Shown here: positions 16,575-26,402 of the stretch, piece by piece
Numbering within the stretch: the first letter of the stretch is position 1
Layout of the letters: every line of letters starts with the position of its first letter
Notes under the pieces: model-generated
Told to the model about the DNA's origin: nothing
The model's input: only the letters and a program-made list of their open reading frames with translations
Databases searched by the model: none
Assembly (NCBI RefSeq): GCF_002216005.1
Contig: NZ_NIQC01000018.1
Location: 1-51,557, forward strand
Source of the DNA: Natranaerobius trueperi
GTDB lineage: Bacteria; Bacillota; Natranaerobiia; Natranaerobiales; Natranaerobiaceae
Direction: 5' to 3'
Length of the DNA stretch: 51,557 nucleotides
Translations under genes and position numbers: made by a program

Positions 16575-17819
16575 TTACTCTTTTTGTTTTGGTGCTATAT
16601 TTGGATATTCAAAAATCTTATTTTCCCAAGTTCGTATTTTGATTGTGTCTTTACCTTGAGAAACTAGATACTCAGGAAGCATAGGTGTTTTTCCATGCCC
16701 ATCTGGTGCATTAATAATATAAGTTGGGATAGAAATACCAGATGTATATCCTCTCATCTTTTCAAGTATTTCAAGTCCTTCTTCAACTCGTGTAATAAAA
16801 TGGGAAGTACCTTTCACACATTTAGCATGAAAAATGTAATATGGTCTGACCATAGCTGTTAATAGTTCATGACACAGCTTTTTCATTACATGAGGATCAT
16901 TATTTATTGTATTCAGTAATACAGACTGATTTCCTATACCAACCCCAGCTTTTGCTAATTTTTTAGTTGCATTCTTTGCTTCTTCCGTTAATTCTTTTGG
17001 ATGATTAAAATGTGTGTTTACATAAACCGGTAAATGTCTAGACAATATATCGCATAAATTCTGTGTTATTCTTTGTGGTAAAGTAACAGGTGTTCTTGAT
17101 CCCATTCTTTTTATTTCAACATGTGGTATTTTATCTAATTCAGTTAATAACCAATCTATCGTGTCATCGGATAACATGAATGCATCTCCACCAGTAAGTA
17201 ACACATCTCTAATTTCTGGATGATTTTTGACATATTCTATGGATTCCTCTAATAAATGTCTTGGGGTTTGTTTATCTACTTCTCCGATATTTCTTTTTCT
17301 TTGACAATGTCTACAGTACATAGCACACTGATTCGTTACATTTATTATTAATCTATCTGGATATCTCCTTGTTATATTCCCACTTGGGTTAGTATATTCT
17401 TCTGCCATAGGGTCTGATTTCCCAATTTCATCTTTGATTTCATGAGCAATAGGTATTGATTGTTTTCTAATAGGACATTCTGGATCAACAGGATCCATAA
17501 TACTTGCATAATAAGGTGAAACCGCCCACCTATAATTCTCACCTACATATTCAATTTCTTTTTTTTCCTCTTCAGAAAGATTCAAGATTTTAGCTAAGGT
17601 GTTAACATCATTTATTCTGTTTTGTAACTGCCACTTCCAATCTTTCCAGTCTTGCTCATCCCCATTTAATAATTCCAAAATTCTTTCCTTTCTTCTAGCT
17701 AGTTCTCCTTTTATTTTCTCACCAGTAACAATATTCTCCTGAACATCCAAATAATCCTGAATACTATCTTTTAGTTCCTGAGCTCTTTTGTTCGCAATTT
17801 GTTTTGGGTCTTTGTTCAT
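16575..17819 (-). CDS. eam: Glutamate 2,3-aminomutase (radical SAM, PLP)
   Basis: This 414-residue enzyme of the lysine 2,3-aminomutase family moves the amino group of L-glutamate to C3, giving beta-glutamate. The radical SAM cluster motif is CAMYCRHC (Cys165, 169, 172). The PLP-binding Lys is Lys377 in GHGKTPM. Lysine enzymes have two Asp residues that hold the substrate's side-chain amine. Here these are Lys333 (IFHAKCVKGT) and Asn370 (YIINAPDGHG), the replacements known from clostridial glutamate 2,3-aminomutase. Beta-glutamate is a compatible solute, so a role in osmotic adaptation is inferred. The gene stands alone, with ATG behind ACAGGAGGG. The usual annotation as KamA would be misleading. 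Confidence 0.85.
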   Translation of the reverse strand: MNKDPKQIANKRAQELKDSIQDYLDVQENIVTGEKIKGELARRKERILELLNGDEQDWKDWKWQLQNRINDVNTLAKILNLSEEEKKEIEYVGENYRWAVSPYYASIMDPVDPECPIRKQSIPIAHEIKDEIGKSDPMAEEYTNPSGNITRRYPDRLIINVTNQCAMYCRHCQRKRNIGEVDKQTPRHLLEESIEYVKNHPEIRDVLLTGGDAFMLSDDTIDWLLTELDKIPHVEIKRMGSRTPVTLPQRITQNLCDILSRHLPVYVNTHFNHPKELTEEAKNATKKLAKAGVGIGNQSVLLNTINNDPHVMKKLCHELLTAMVRPYYIFHAKCVKGTSHFITRVEEGLEILEKMRGYTSGISIPTYIINAPDGHGKTPMLPEYLVSQGKDTIKIRTWENKIFEYPNIAPKQKE

Positions 17820-17918
17820 ATATACATCCCTCCTGTTTAGAATGTTGCTTAACTAATCAACAAGTACTCATACTATCGTCCTTAAGATCTCACTTCAACA
17901 CTTTCTTCAATTGGTACA

Positions 17919-18372
17919 TTATAATTTAGTAGTATTTGTAAACATGTATCCTTGAACAAAAGCTGATAAATATACTATCCCGATAAGTGCTGATATAATA
18001 CTTAACGCTATCATATGGAATTCACCAACCATAATCAACTATCACCATAGCAAGCATAAAGTGAATCAATAACTATTTATAATTACTACCAAAACAATGA
18101 CTAAATCAAATCACAAAATTGGTATTGCTGTTTTTTTGATCTTTGTTGATTCTATATAGATCATAAATCAGTACTGTAATCAAAATCAAGTGAGTTACGC
18201 TAAGGCAAATAAACCCCAGACCAAACCATATATAGATATTTATTGCGGTTATTACACATAATATGCTAAGTACGGTGTCCATTGTACCTTTTAAATTTCT
18301 TTTTGTATCTAATTTTAAATCTTTTAAAACTTTTTCTTCTTGTGTCTCATATGTTACTTTGTCTCTTGTCAT
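17919..18372 (-). pseudogene. TRAP transporter 4TM/12TM fused permease, internally deleted remnant
   Basis: Two small membrane pieces remain. The first (18106-18372, 88 codons, ATG start) has a charged N-terminus and two hydrophobic segments. It resembles the N-terminus of fused TAXI-TRAP permeases (KLDTKRNLKGTMDTVLSIL, IYIWFGLGF). The second (17919-18014, 31 codons) reads ALSIISALIGIVYLSAFVQG, which matches the last helix of the same permeases. About 500 residues between them are gone. The receptor remnant lies upstream in the same direction, which supports the reading. Alternatively the 88-residue piece could be an independent small membrane protein; I favour the remnant. Confidence 0.55.
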
Positions 18373-18429
18373 ACAATTAACTCAGTTTCCTTTTAATCTG
18401 GATTTTTAATAATTATCTATATCTAGAAA

Positions 18430-18700
18430 TCAAATAATTCAATTGTCTTATCACAAGTTACTCTTTTTTGTTGTGTACATCTCCAACTCGTATAAGAATT
18501 CATCCAAATAATTGTCTTGCACATCAACATTAATCTTTCCACCTTCTTTCTATGACATCACCACTTATAGGCTCTTCTGTCCTGCACCAAATCCTTCACG
18601 AACGAATTTAATCTTTCCCCTCTAAATTGAAAACTGATCTTACCGCACTACCAGTTAGAGAATGTGTGTACTTTAAACTAAGATTAGAACATGTTTTTCA
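18430..18700 (-). pseudogene. Possible DUF1850 remnant of a TRAP-TAXI cluster
   Basis: Between the receptor and permease remnants, shifted frames on the minus strand read SVFNLEG, KIKFVREGFGAGQKSL and INVDVQDNYLDEFLYELEMY. The FGAG piece recalls DUF1850 proteins, which usually sit between TAXI receptors and fused TRAP permeases. The evidence is thin and rests mostly on position. There is no open gene here. Confidence 0.3.
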
Positions 18701-18714
18701 ACTAATTTACCTCT

Positions 18715-18990
18715 AAAAAAAATAGCCCCAACCAGGGGTACTCCTGCTAAAAGATAACCTTACTTATGTTAACCCCTTTTTCAATTGACATTTGAATAGC
18801 TAATTATGAGCCTCTTCTAGACGCTGTTGGTTCTCAAAAATCACTTTCATCAAATCATAAACCAACCTTCGTTTATACCTTCATGAGTTACCATAGAATT
18901 AGCTACAAATAATGCATCTATATCTTCACACGGTATTCCACCTTTATGATAATAAGGATGATTATCAATCTCATATGTTAAAGAAATCAT
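18715..18990 (-). pseudogene. TAXI-family TRAP solute receptor, C-terminal remnant
   Basis: The minus strand reads LTYEIDNHPYYHKGGIPCED and then IDALFVANSMVTHEGINE. After a frame change it continues VYDLMKVIFENQQRLEEAHN, stop, and AIQMSIEKGVNISKVIF. This is the C-terminal end of a TAXI solute-binding protein of TRAP transporters. The signal peptide and ligand-binding lobes are missing. The rest of the gap up to 19050 holds nothing I recognise. Confidence 0.65.
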
Positions 18991-19050
18991 TTTACAATAT
19001 TATGATTTACTGATACTTCTTCAATAACAGACCTGGAAATGAAAAATTCT

Positions 19051-19087
19051 AAAAATCTGCATCGATATTACACATCAGCAGATTTTT
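19051..19087. terminator. Terminator-like hairpin
   Basis: AAAAATCTGC pairs with GCAGATTTTT across 17 bases, with T-rich flanks on both strands. No living gene ends directly here, so it may be left over from the decayed TRAP locus or may come from a lost neighbour. Confidence 0.45.
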
Positions 19088-19267
19088 ATTATGTGTAGTG
19101 ATAAGTATTAATATCAATTATATCAAAATAAAATAGTTGACTGAATAAACTATTTCTATGTATTTATATTCGCTAAATATGTTTTAATTCCTGCTCATAG
19201 TTTAAAAAAAATACCATAAATTTAATATAGAGGATTATAATTTCTTTATAAGAGGTGAAATTTAGAT

Positions 19268-20083
19268 ATGTTTGAAATGATAATTTTAGGGATTATTCAG
19301 GGGATAACAGAGTTTTTACCAGTATCTAGTTCTGCACATCTTGTAATAGGAGAAAAAATTATGGGACTTGAAATTCCTGGCTTATACTTTGAAGTGATTT
19401 TGCATCTTGCATCTTTATTTGCACTAATTGTATATTTCAATTCTGAAGTTTCTGATTTACTAAAAAAGTCCATTAAATACATGTATACTAAATCAACTAT
19501 ATATGAGCAAACTTTCCGATTTTTCAAGTTTTTACTTTATGCAACAATTGTAACGGGAGTTATCGGAGTTTGTTTAGAAAGTATCTTAGATGATCAAATC
19601 AAAGACTTAACTGTAACAGGAGCTGCTCTTTTAATTACTGGAATCTTGCTAATATACATCGAAAACTCTAAAAAAGCGCATTTTATATTTTTAAACCATG
19701 ATTCAGATCTAACTTTTAAAAATTGTTTAGTTATCGGAGCTTTTCAGGGGCTATCTATTATACCAGGACTATCAAGATCTGGTATGACGGTAATTGGAGG
19801 ACTATTGCAAGGATATTCTAAAAGTATTACTTTGAAAATCAGTTTTTTACTTGCCTTTCCTGTCATAATTGGTTCTTTTATCTATAAACTTCCTGAACTT
19901 ATATTAACAACTAATTCTTCTATAAATTTAAGTTGGAATCAAATAATCATCTCTTTCATTACTTGTTTTTTAGCTTCACTAGTGGGCATTAAAGGGTTAA
20001 TTGGTATAGTAAAAAATAATAAGTTAACTATTTTTGCAGTTTATGTTATTGTACTAGGGATTATGATATTAATAGTTAGTTAA
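19268..20083 (+). CDS. uppP: Undecaprenyl-diphosphatase UppP (BacA)
   Basis: This enzyme dephosphorylates undecaprenyl pyrophosphate so that the lipid carrier of cell-wall synthesis is recycled, and it gives bacitracin tolerance. The 271-residue membrane protein has the two conserved motifs: GIIQGITEFLPVSSSAHLVI at the N-terminus (Glu and Ser of the active site) and IIPGLSRSGMTV in the middle, with about eight hydrophobic segments. The ATG follows AGAGGTGAAATTTAGAT. It is a single gene between two decayed loci. The product resembles normal UppP in length. Confidence 0.95.
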   Translation: MFEMIILGIIQGITEFLPVSSSAHLVIGEKIMGLEIPGLYFEVILHLASLFALIVYFNSEVSDLLKKSIKYMYTKSTIYEQTFRFFKFLLYATIVTGVIGVCLESILDDQIKDLTVTGAALLITGILLIYIENSKKAHFIFLNHDSDLTFKNCLVIGAFQGLSIIPGLSRSGMTVIGGLLQGYSKSITLKISFLLAFPVIIGSFIYKLPELILTTNSSINLSWNQIIISFITCFLASLVGIKGLIGIVKNNKLTIFAVYVIVLGIMILIVS

Positions 20084-20201
20084 AATCCTCATATATATAG
20101 AAAACCATTTCTTTCAGTACTATTATTGCTATTAATATTATTGCTATTATTTATTAATAATAAGGGTCTGTTAAGTTTGTTGTTGATTTGGATAAAAAAT
20201 A

Positions 20202-20232
20202 TTAAAGCGATAGCAATTAGCTACCGCTTTAA
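20202..20232 (-). terminator. Terminator of the decayed lipoprotein gene
   Basis: TTAAAGCGGTAGC pairs with GCTATCGCTTTAA (one mismatch) and is followed on the minus strand by TATTTTTTATCC. Confidence 0.6.
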
Positions 20233-20295
20233 GGCACATAAATTAGAAACTTTACACTAAATAATAATTATCAAGTTTGTTGTTTATAGAACTTA

Positions 20296-22393
20296 TTAAA
20301 ACTCAAAGGAATAAAGTTTACCATCAATTCCAAGAAGCCAATTGTCTTTATGGGTGGCAACCTCAACGTGTCGATATTAGGGATAAGAGTAGATAATGAA
20401 TTATTAAATAGTTTAATTCCAGCTTATAACCCTCACCGTATTCTTTGCCAACCAAAATAATTAATCGTTCATCCCTATTACATGCGTATGATAAAATATC
20501 ATCCTGGTCATCAAAATCTATTTTTTACCAGTTTGAGTTTCAATGATTAATCCTTGTCGTAGAGCCAAAAATTACTGTCTTATAAAAATTCCAATTGATT
20601 ACCAAAGTCAAGTTTTTCTTTTACTGTAGTTTCTAGCTTAACTTCTTTTTCCTCATCTTGCTTTCTATACAGAACACTTTATACCGTTTTCATCATAATC
20701 AACATGGCTATCTGTGAGATCTTAATTATTATATTAAATGCATGTGGATTGATACTAAGCTTCCTTCGTTACTCTGAATTAATCCGCTTAATTCACCCTT
20801 TTAAAACTTCCAATAATAGCCTAGTTGGGTAGGAACTCATTTTATTGTTCATATTTTATTAACCTTTGTTCTCTAACTTTAAATTGCCAATTGGTAAATC
20901 TATGTCTTCTAGGTCAACTTCTTTTTCGCTTTTATTTGGTATTGGTACAACTTCAAAAGTTAAAATTTCATCATCTTCATCCCACTCTAACCTCTAAAAA
21001 TTAACATTAAATTCAGGCTGTTCTATATCCTTTTTCAGTTCATTATATTTTTTGTTTTTTTCCTGTTCTAAGGTATCGGAAATTTTGATTTTCCGCATAT
21101 TAGCTTCTGGATTTGGAGAATTTACTTTCCCTGCAAGAGCGTTTAAGATATAGTTTAGTGCTAATTCAAAATCACTTGGTAAATTTATATATGTTTGTCA
21201 AGCAGATACGGATCAACTATTGTTGCAGTTCCAGTAATTCTTTCACTTTCCAATTCGGCTTCTAAATCACTTTCAAAAGTTGCTAACACACAATTAAATG
21301 TATATTCGTCAGAGTTTGTTTCAGCATCAGTTACTTCAGTTGTTATAACTACTTCCGTAATCAGATCAATTACTGATTCTTTATAGAGTGCATCTAGAGA
21401 AGAAAAAAGTTATTCTAGTGAATCCATAGAAAGAACTTTCAGTTCATCATCCGCTTCTTCTATTTCAATAGTTTTCTCTGTTTTTTCCTTCTCAAGGTCT
21501 TGATGTGACCTCAAAGAAACGAATCCTCTTCGGCTTGAGAACTTAACTTATAATCACTCCCTTTTGAATAATCTCAATATTTTCATTACTGAGTTTGGGT
21601 ATTTCAGTAAAACTGTTACTTGGACAGATTCTTCACTTTCTACAATTTTTTCTAATTATACATTACCTTTGAACCCAAGCTCTCCAGTGCCTATAAAATC
21701 ATGATCTTGGACAACTTCAAAGTTAGGATAGTTATTTGATTCTAGGACTTCTTTATGCTTTCTTCAGAAAATAGTGTTGTAGAAACATTCTCACTAAAAA
21801 TTTGAAAAGCTTCTTCTGCTGTTTGTTTAACTTCTTCTAGAGGCCATTCTGCCTTTTCAAATTCTTCTACACTAATTTTATCTTTAATGTTAGCTATTAT
21901 TTCCTTGTCGTCATCAACTTCTAGCCCAAGATCTTCGGCTTCTTCTAAAATTTCACCTTCTTTAATCGTCCAATTATCAAAATCGTACCAGTCTTCGGCG
22001 ATAGCTTTTAATTCGGCTAGATCTCCTTCTTTGTGTGTACCTTCACCAGTAACTTTTCCTACTCCTTCATGTTCAATTTCAACTATTACTTCGTGTTTTA
22101 TATAAATTCAGCCGTTAAATCTTTTTTGCCTTTATTTCAAACTTATATTTATCACTTGTACTAATTTCTTCACCATCTTCAACCCGATTTACAAATTCAT
22201 AACCTTCGTTTGGTTCAACTTCTAAAGTAACCTATTCACCTTCTGTATAAGTACCTTCGCCTTCAATTTCTCCATCCTCTTCAGGATTAGCTTGTACCTC
22301 TACCTCGTATTCTGGAGTACAACCTGTAGTAAAAGCAATTAAAACTGCTAAACTTACTACCATTATTGAATAAGTTAATTTTCTTAGCGACAA
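20296..22393 (-). pseudogene. Secreted lipoprotein with InlB-B-type repeats, heavily decayed
   Basis: This was once a gene of about 2.1 kb. The start is TTG at 22393 behind GTGAGGTGG. A signal peptide ends in a lipobox (LIAFTTGC), then come repeat units of the divergent InlB-B type: EGEGTYTEGE, stop, VTLEVEPNEGYEFVN, KKDLTAEF, and VTGEGTHKEGD followed by WYDFDNWTI. Further downstream, readable but shifted pieces include SEENVSTTLFSEES, EADDELKVLSMDSLE, FESDLEAELESERITG, LKLKLVKNRF, ILSYACNRDERLIILVG and finally DNWLLGIDGKLYSFEF with TAA at 20296. There are many frameshifts and stops. The protein was acidic, which would fit an extracellular protein of a halophile. Confidence 0.7.
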
Positions 22394-22448
22394 AATACCA
22401 CCTCACATTGCTTCAGAATAATTAAGGCATATAAATCTGAGAACCACA

Positions 22449-22703
22449 TTACTCAAAATATGCTTCATAGAGATTAAAATCTTCCTCATGTGGCAATACA
22501 ATCCCCCATGTATCATCTAAATCAGTAACATTAGCTCTTAATTCATCACTACCACTAATAACATCAATATAAGCTTCATTTTGCTTGTCTAATCTTTCAT
22601 CATAGATTTGGAAATGTATGCTTGAAGGCAGATCATTAAGAGCTACTGCCAGTATTGTTGGACTAACTTTGGTTAAAATCGGGCATGATAACACAATAAA
22701 CAC
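22449..22703 (-). CDS. Small hypothetical protein or gene fragment
   Basis: This is an 84-codon open frame from GTG with no clear ribosome binding site. The sequence is acidic towards the end (SGSDELRANVTDLDDTWGIV) and looks like real protein-coding sequence. I do not recognise it. It lies between the decayed lipoprotein gene and the FAD-oxidoreductase operon. It is probably the C-terminal fragment of a lost exported protein rather than a working gene. Confidence 0.35.
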   Translation of the reverse strand: MFIVLSCPILTKVSPTILAVALNDLPSSIHFQIYDERLDKQNEAYIDVISGSDELRANVTDLDDTWGIVLPHEEDFNLYEAYFE

Positions 22704-22831
22704 TATAAAAGAATTCTTAGTTAAGGTTATCTCATAGCTTCCACCCTATACAGAACATTTGTACCTTAATCGCAACATACTTATTTGTAATTTTCTAGGG
22801 ATCAACAACTAACTTTAACAGAGTCAATAAT

Positions 22832-22863
22832 AAAAAAACGGCCCACCTTTTCGGCAAGCCGCT
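22832..22863 (-). terminator. Terminator of the GGR-type oxidoreductase gene
   Basis: On the minus strand AGCGGCTTGCC pairs imperfectly with GGTGGGCCG and is followed by seven T residues. Confidence 0.65.
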
Positions 22864-22872
22864 ACCTGCGAA

Positions 22873-23982
22873 TTAATTCTTCCAACGTCCGTAGAAAAAA
22901 CCATTATAAAAATTAGTCAAATTATCATATTCTTCAAAGAGTATGCTTCTGTATTTAAACAATCTAGGTATTTCAGAAATCGAATCCTTTTTAATGATGA
23001 TTTTAAGTAAAAGATCAAGATTTTCAAAACCTATATGTTCCCAAAGTTTTAAAATTCTACGCTCTAAATTAAATTTAGCACCAAATAATTTTTGTAATCT
23101 GCTATGATAGTTAGAGGTATCTTTTTCTAATATTGTATCAACAGCCTCTCGCCCACTTAAGATAGCAAGATCAATGCCTTCTCCGTGTAAAGGCGAACTA
23201 AAGCCCCCACTATCTCCAGCAAGTAATATATTATCATAAACCAATTTATCTAAAGGACGAGTTGGAATTAGCCCACCATTTCTTTTAGTTATATTCACAT
23301 CTGATAAACCTTCTCTTTTAAGTATTTGATTAACCTCTTCCTTTAAATTGGTCTGAAGATTTTCAGGGTATTTTCGATTTTGTGGAAACAATCCTAAACC
23401 AATATTTGCTTTTGAACTAGTTTTAGGAAAGATCCAATAATAACCAATAAAATTAGAGTTTACTCCAACTTTTAATTCACCTAAAAGTGAGGAAAAATTA
23501 CCAGATACAGTCACTTGATGAGCATATGCCCAATCTTTTTGGTACTCTTTATTAAAGTTATAGGCTAAAGAGGTAACTGATGGTACACCTGTACAGTCGA
23601 TAACCCAATCATACTTTTCTTTTAAGTTAATAAGTTGTTTAGCAGAAATTATAGTGTTTTCAAATATTTTAACACCCTTATTAATTGCTATTTCTTTTAG
23701 GGTTTTTTGCCAAGTTGCTCTATCTATCATCCATAAATTCATATCACTTGCATCTAATTTATAACTTTGGTTTAACTCAAGATGCAATCTATCAACCTTA
23801 TTTAACACACCTGCACATGGCTTTCCTAACATCTTCAGAGAATCGTAAAAACCTTCTGCACATTTTAAATTTGAACCAATTTCAGTTTTTTCAAATAAGG
23901 TTACATTTAGCCCTTTATTCCTACTCGAAATAGCTGCAGAAAGCCCAGCAGGTCCTCCTCCGATTATAGCAATATCAACCAT
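22873..23982 (-). CDS. FAD-dependent oxidoreductase, geranylgeranyl reductase (GGR) family
   Basis: This 369-residue flavoprotein has the N-terminal dinucleotide-binding motif VDIAIIGGGPAGLSAAIS. GGR-family sequence follows (CAEGFYDSLKMLG, WMIDRATWQKTL, YYWIFPKTSSKANIGLG), with the second FAD motif ILLAGDSGGFSSPLHGEGID. Family members saturate isoprenoid chains or oxidise other lipids; in Firmicutes the substrate is usually unknown. It is expressed after the U32 gene with a 47-base gap and begins with ATG behind AAGGAG. It lacks a membrane anchor. Digeranylgeranyl-lipid reduction is not expected in a bacterium, so I give only the family. Confidence 0.82.
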   Translation of the reverse strand: MVDIAIIGGGPAGLSAAISSRNKGLNVTLFEKTEIGSNLKCAEGFYDSLKMLGKPCAGVLNKVDRLHLELNQSYKLDASDMNLWMIDRATWQKTLKEIAINKGVKIFENTIISAKQLINLKEKYDWVIDCTGVPSVTSLAYNFNKEYQKDWAYAHQVTVSGNFSSLLGELKVGVNSNFIGYYWIFPKTSSKANIGLGLFPQNRKYPENLQTNLKEEVNQILKREGLSDVNITKRNGGLIPTRPLDKLVYDNILLAGDSGGFSSPLHGEGIDLAILSGREAVDTILEKDTSNYHSRLQKLFGAKFNLERRILKLWEHIGFENLDLLLKIIIKKDSISEIPRLFKYRSILFEEYDNLTNFYNGFFYGRWKN

Positions 23983-24029
23983 GACATCACCAATCTCCTT
24001 AATAACATGATATTAAATCACATAAAACT

Positions 24030-25259
24030 TTAATTAGTAATCTTTCTAATTAATGCATTCTCTTCACAATTTATATCTGCCGGGATAGTTACAACTTCTT
24101 TTGGATGTGGTGCTACTTGTGTTTTTTCTCCTTGACTATTAATAATTTGATTAACAACCATAGTATCTTTTTTTGTAGGTCCGACAATTTCTAGTCTATC
24201 ACCTACTTGAAAATGATTTCTTTGTTGAACAGTTAAATAACCATCTTGGTTATTTAATACTATGCCAACAAAATCGTAATATGATTGCTTTTCCTCTTTT
24301 TCATAGATCTGATCATTTCCATTAGGTAAATCAAAATAAAAACCTGTTGAAAACGGTCTTGTAGAAGCTTTCTCTAATTCTTTTAATAAGCTTGGATCAA
24401 ATTCAAAATTATAAGGATCTTGAAGATAAGAATCAATAGTTTTTCGATAAGCTCTTATTACAGTAGCCACATAGTGAGCACTTTTCATACGTCCTTCAAT
24501 TTTAAACTTTGTAACACCAGCGTCGATTAAATTGGGTAAATGCTTTATCATACAAAGATCCTTTGAGCTCATTATTTGAGTACCTCGTTCATCTTCAACA
24601 ATTGGTAGATATTCACCAGGACGTTGTTTCTCTACTAGATAATACTCCCACCTACATGGATGAGCACACATTCCTCTGTTAGCATCACGTTCAGCTAAGT
24701 AGTTTGATAATAGACAACGTCCCGAATAAGAGATACACATAGCACCGTGTATAAAAGCCTCAATTTCTAATGATGGAAGCTTCTCTTTTATGTCTTTGAT
24801 TTCATTTAAATTAAGTTCCCTTGCGAGAATAACTCTATCTAAACCTTGTTTTTGCCAAAATTCAGCTGTTTTGTAGTTAGTACAATTTGCTTGTGTAGAT
24901 AAATGAATCTCCATATCTGGAATAATTTCTTTACATATCGAAATTATTCCTGGATCTGATATTATTAGAGCATCTACTCCTAATTCATACAATTCTTTTA
25001 GATAGTCTTCTAGACCAACTAAGTCTTCATTATGAGCAAAAATATTCACTGTAACATACACTTTTTTTCCAAATGAATGAGCATAATCTATTCCTGCTTT
25101 CATTTCTTCTTTAGAAAAATTACCTGCAAAGGCTCTAAGACCATATGCCTTTCCCCCTAAATATACAGCATCTGCTCCATAATCAATTGCGAATTTTAAC
25201 TTTTCTAAATTTCCCGCTGGTGCTAATAATTCAAAATCATGTCGATTCATGTTCATCAT
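24030..25259 (-). CDS. Peptidase U32 family protein (TrhP/YrrO-like, tRNA uridine hydroxylation)
   Basis: This 409-residue protein has the U32 N-terminal block FELLAPAGNLEKLKFAIDYG. The family signature and probable Fe-S cysteines are EAFIHGAMCISYSGRCLLS and NRGMCAHPCRWEY. MIKHLPNLIDAGVTKFKIEG and GRMKSAHYVATVIRAYRKTI follow. Although named as collagenases, bacterial members of this type are needed for 5-hydroxyuridine formation at the wobble position of tRNA using prephenate; I infer that role. It follows mltG by 32 bases in the conserved alaS-to-U32 cluster. Bacilli have two such genes (yrrN, yrrO); here only one is present. The ATG at 25259 sits behind TAGGAGGAAAAAA. Confidence 0.88.
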   Translation of the reverse strand: MMNMNRHDFELLAPAGNLEKLKFAIDYGADAVYLGGKAYGLRAFAGNFSKEEMKAGIDYAHSFGKKVYVTVNIFAHNEDLVGLEDYLKELYELGVDALIISDPGIISICKEIIPDMEIHLSTQANCTNYKTAEFWQKQGLDRVILARELNLNEIKDIKEKLPSLEIEAFIHGAMCISYSGRCLLSNYLAERDANRGMCAHPCRWEYYLVEKQRPGEYLPIVEDERGTQIMSSKDLCMIKHLPNLIDAGVTKFKIEGRMKSAHYVATVIRAYRKTIDSYLQDPYNFEFDPSLLKELEKASTRPFSTGFYFDLPNGNDQIYEKEEKQSYYDFVGIVLNNQDGYLTVQQRNHFQVGDRLEIVGPTKKDTMVVNQIINSQGEKTQVAPHPKEVVTIPADINCEENALIRKITN

Positions 25260-25291
25260 AATTTTTTCCTCCTATACGTCGAAATTTATAG

Positions 25292-26338
25292 TTATTCTTG
25301 AATTTGTATAGTTCGCTGCACTTCATGTTCTTGATAAGTTTTTGAAAAAACGTGTTTCCCAGACCCGTCTAACTTTGACACAAAAAATAAGTATTCATGT
25401 TCTTCTGGGTTTAAAACAGCCTCTATAGAAGAACTACTTGGTGATGCTATCGGCCCAGGTGGCAAATCATTGTTTCGATAGGTATTATAAGGTGATTCAA
25501 TTTGAGTATCTTCATAAGAAAGAACAGGTTTATTCTCTTGAATTATATATTCGACTGTGGCACAAGATTCTAACCTCATATTATTTTCTAGACGATTATA
25601 AAATACTCCAGCTATTCGTTCACGTTCATCATCTCGGACAGCTTCTCGTTCAACAATCGATGCAAGAGTCATCAAATCTACCACAGAAACATCTCGGTTT
25701 TCCATTTTACGTTCGTATTTTTCTGTAAACATTTTATCAAATTGATCTAGCATTTTTTTTACTACTTCTTTCTCTGTAGCATCAGCATTAACATTATAAG
25801 TTTCAGGATATAAAAAACCTTCTACCGGAAATTTCACCCCTTCATCAAAATCCTCTAAAAACCAGTAATCCCAATCATCAGAAGAAAAAAGCTCGATATA
25901 TTTCTCTTTATCTCCAAGTCCTTGATCTTCTAATCTTCTAGCCACTTGATCTACTCTTAATCCTTCAGGAATAGTAAACCTAATACTACGATCTATAACA
26001 TCACCATGAATCATTTTTTCTAAAATTTCATCAGGTGATAATTTCCCTGTAAATAAATACTCTCCAGCTTGTATTTTTCCATCATAGTTATTATAAATTG
26101 CATAAAAACGAAATATAGTTGCATTTCTCACAACCTCTTTTTCTTCTAAAATTTCAGAGACCTCATCCATATTAGTGCCACTTTGAATAATAATCTCTGT
26201 ATCATCAACCTCTACAGGTTGTAAGGCATTTACAACATAAAAATAAATTCCACTAATCCCGAGCATTAGTAAAAAACCAATTACAAGTAATTGATCTCTA
26301 GTGTTTTGTAGTTTTTTTCTAATAATAAGTTGGACCAT
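25292..26338 (-). CDS. mltG: Endolytic transglycosylase MltG
   Basis: MltG cuts nascent peptidoglycan strands at the membrane and sets glycan length. The 348-residue protein has a short cytosolic N-terminus, one membrane anchor (LLVIGFLLMLGISGIYFYVV) and an extracellular LysM-like and YceG catalytic part. The catalytic Glu lies in TLASIVEREAV. VFYNRLENNMRLESCATVEY and SPYNTYRNNDLPPGPIASPS are family hallmarks. It lies downstream of the DUF1292 gene behind a hairpin terminator, so partial readthrough or its own promoter is likely. The ATG follows GGATGGAGG with a somewhat long gap. Confidence 0.93.
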   Translation of the reverse strand: MVQLIIRKKLQNTRDQLLVIGFLLMLGISGIYFYVVNALQPVEVDDTEIIIQSGTNMDEVSEILEEKEVVRNATIFRFYAIYNNYDGKIQAGEYLFTGKLSPDEILEKMIHGDVIDRSIRFTIPEGLRVDQVARRLEDQGLGDKEKYIELFSSDDWDYWFLEDFDEGVKFPVEGFLYPETYNVNADATEKEVVKKMLDQFDKMFTEKYERKMENRDVSVVDLMTLASIVEREAVRDDERERIAGVFYNRLENNMRLESCATVEYIIQENKPVLSYEDTQIESPYNTYRNNDLPPGPIASPSSSSIEAVLNPEEHEYLFFVSKLDGSGKHVFSKTYQEHEVQRTIQIQE

Positions 26339-26402
26339 TTAGTACATACCTCCATCCTCTCTCCTAAACGTATTATGTTGTAAATACATTATATCACAAA
26401 AG

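Noticed and set aside
16575-17819. Annotation as lysine 2,3-aminomutase KamA
   Set aside because: The two Asp residues that bind the lysine side-chain amine are replaced by Lys333 and Asn370.
21195-22105. Plus-strand open frames rich in Ser
   Set aside because: They are antisense to the decayed acidic lipoprotein gene; Glu and Asp codons read as Ser-rich sequence on the opposite strand.
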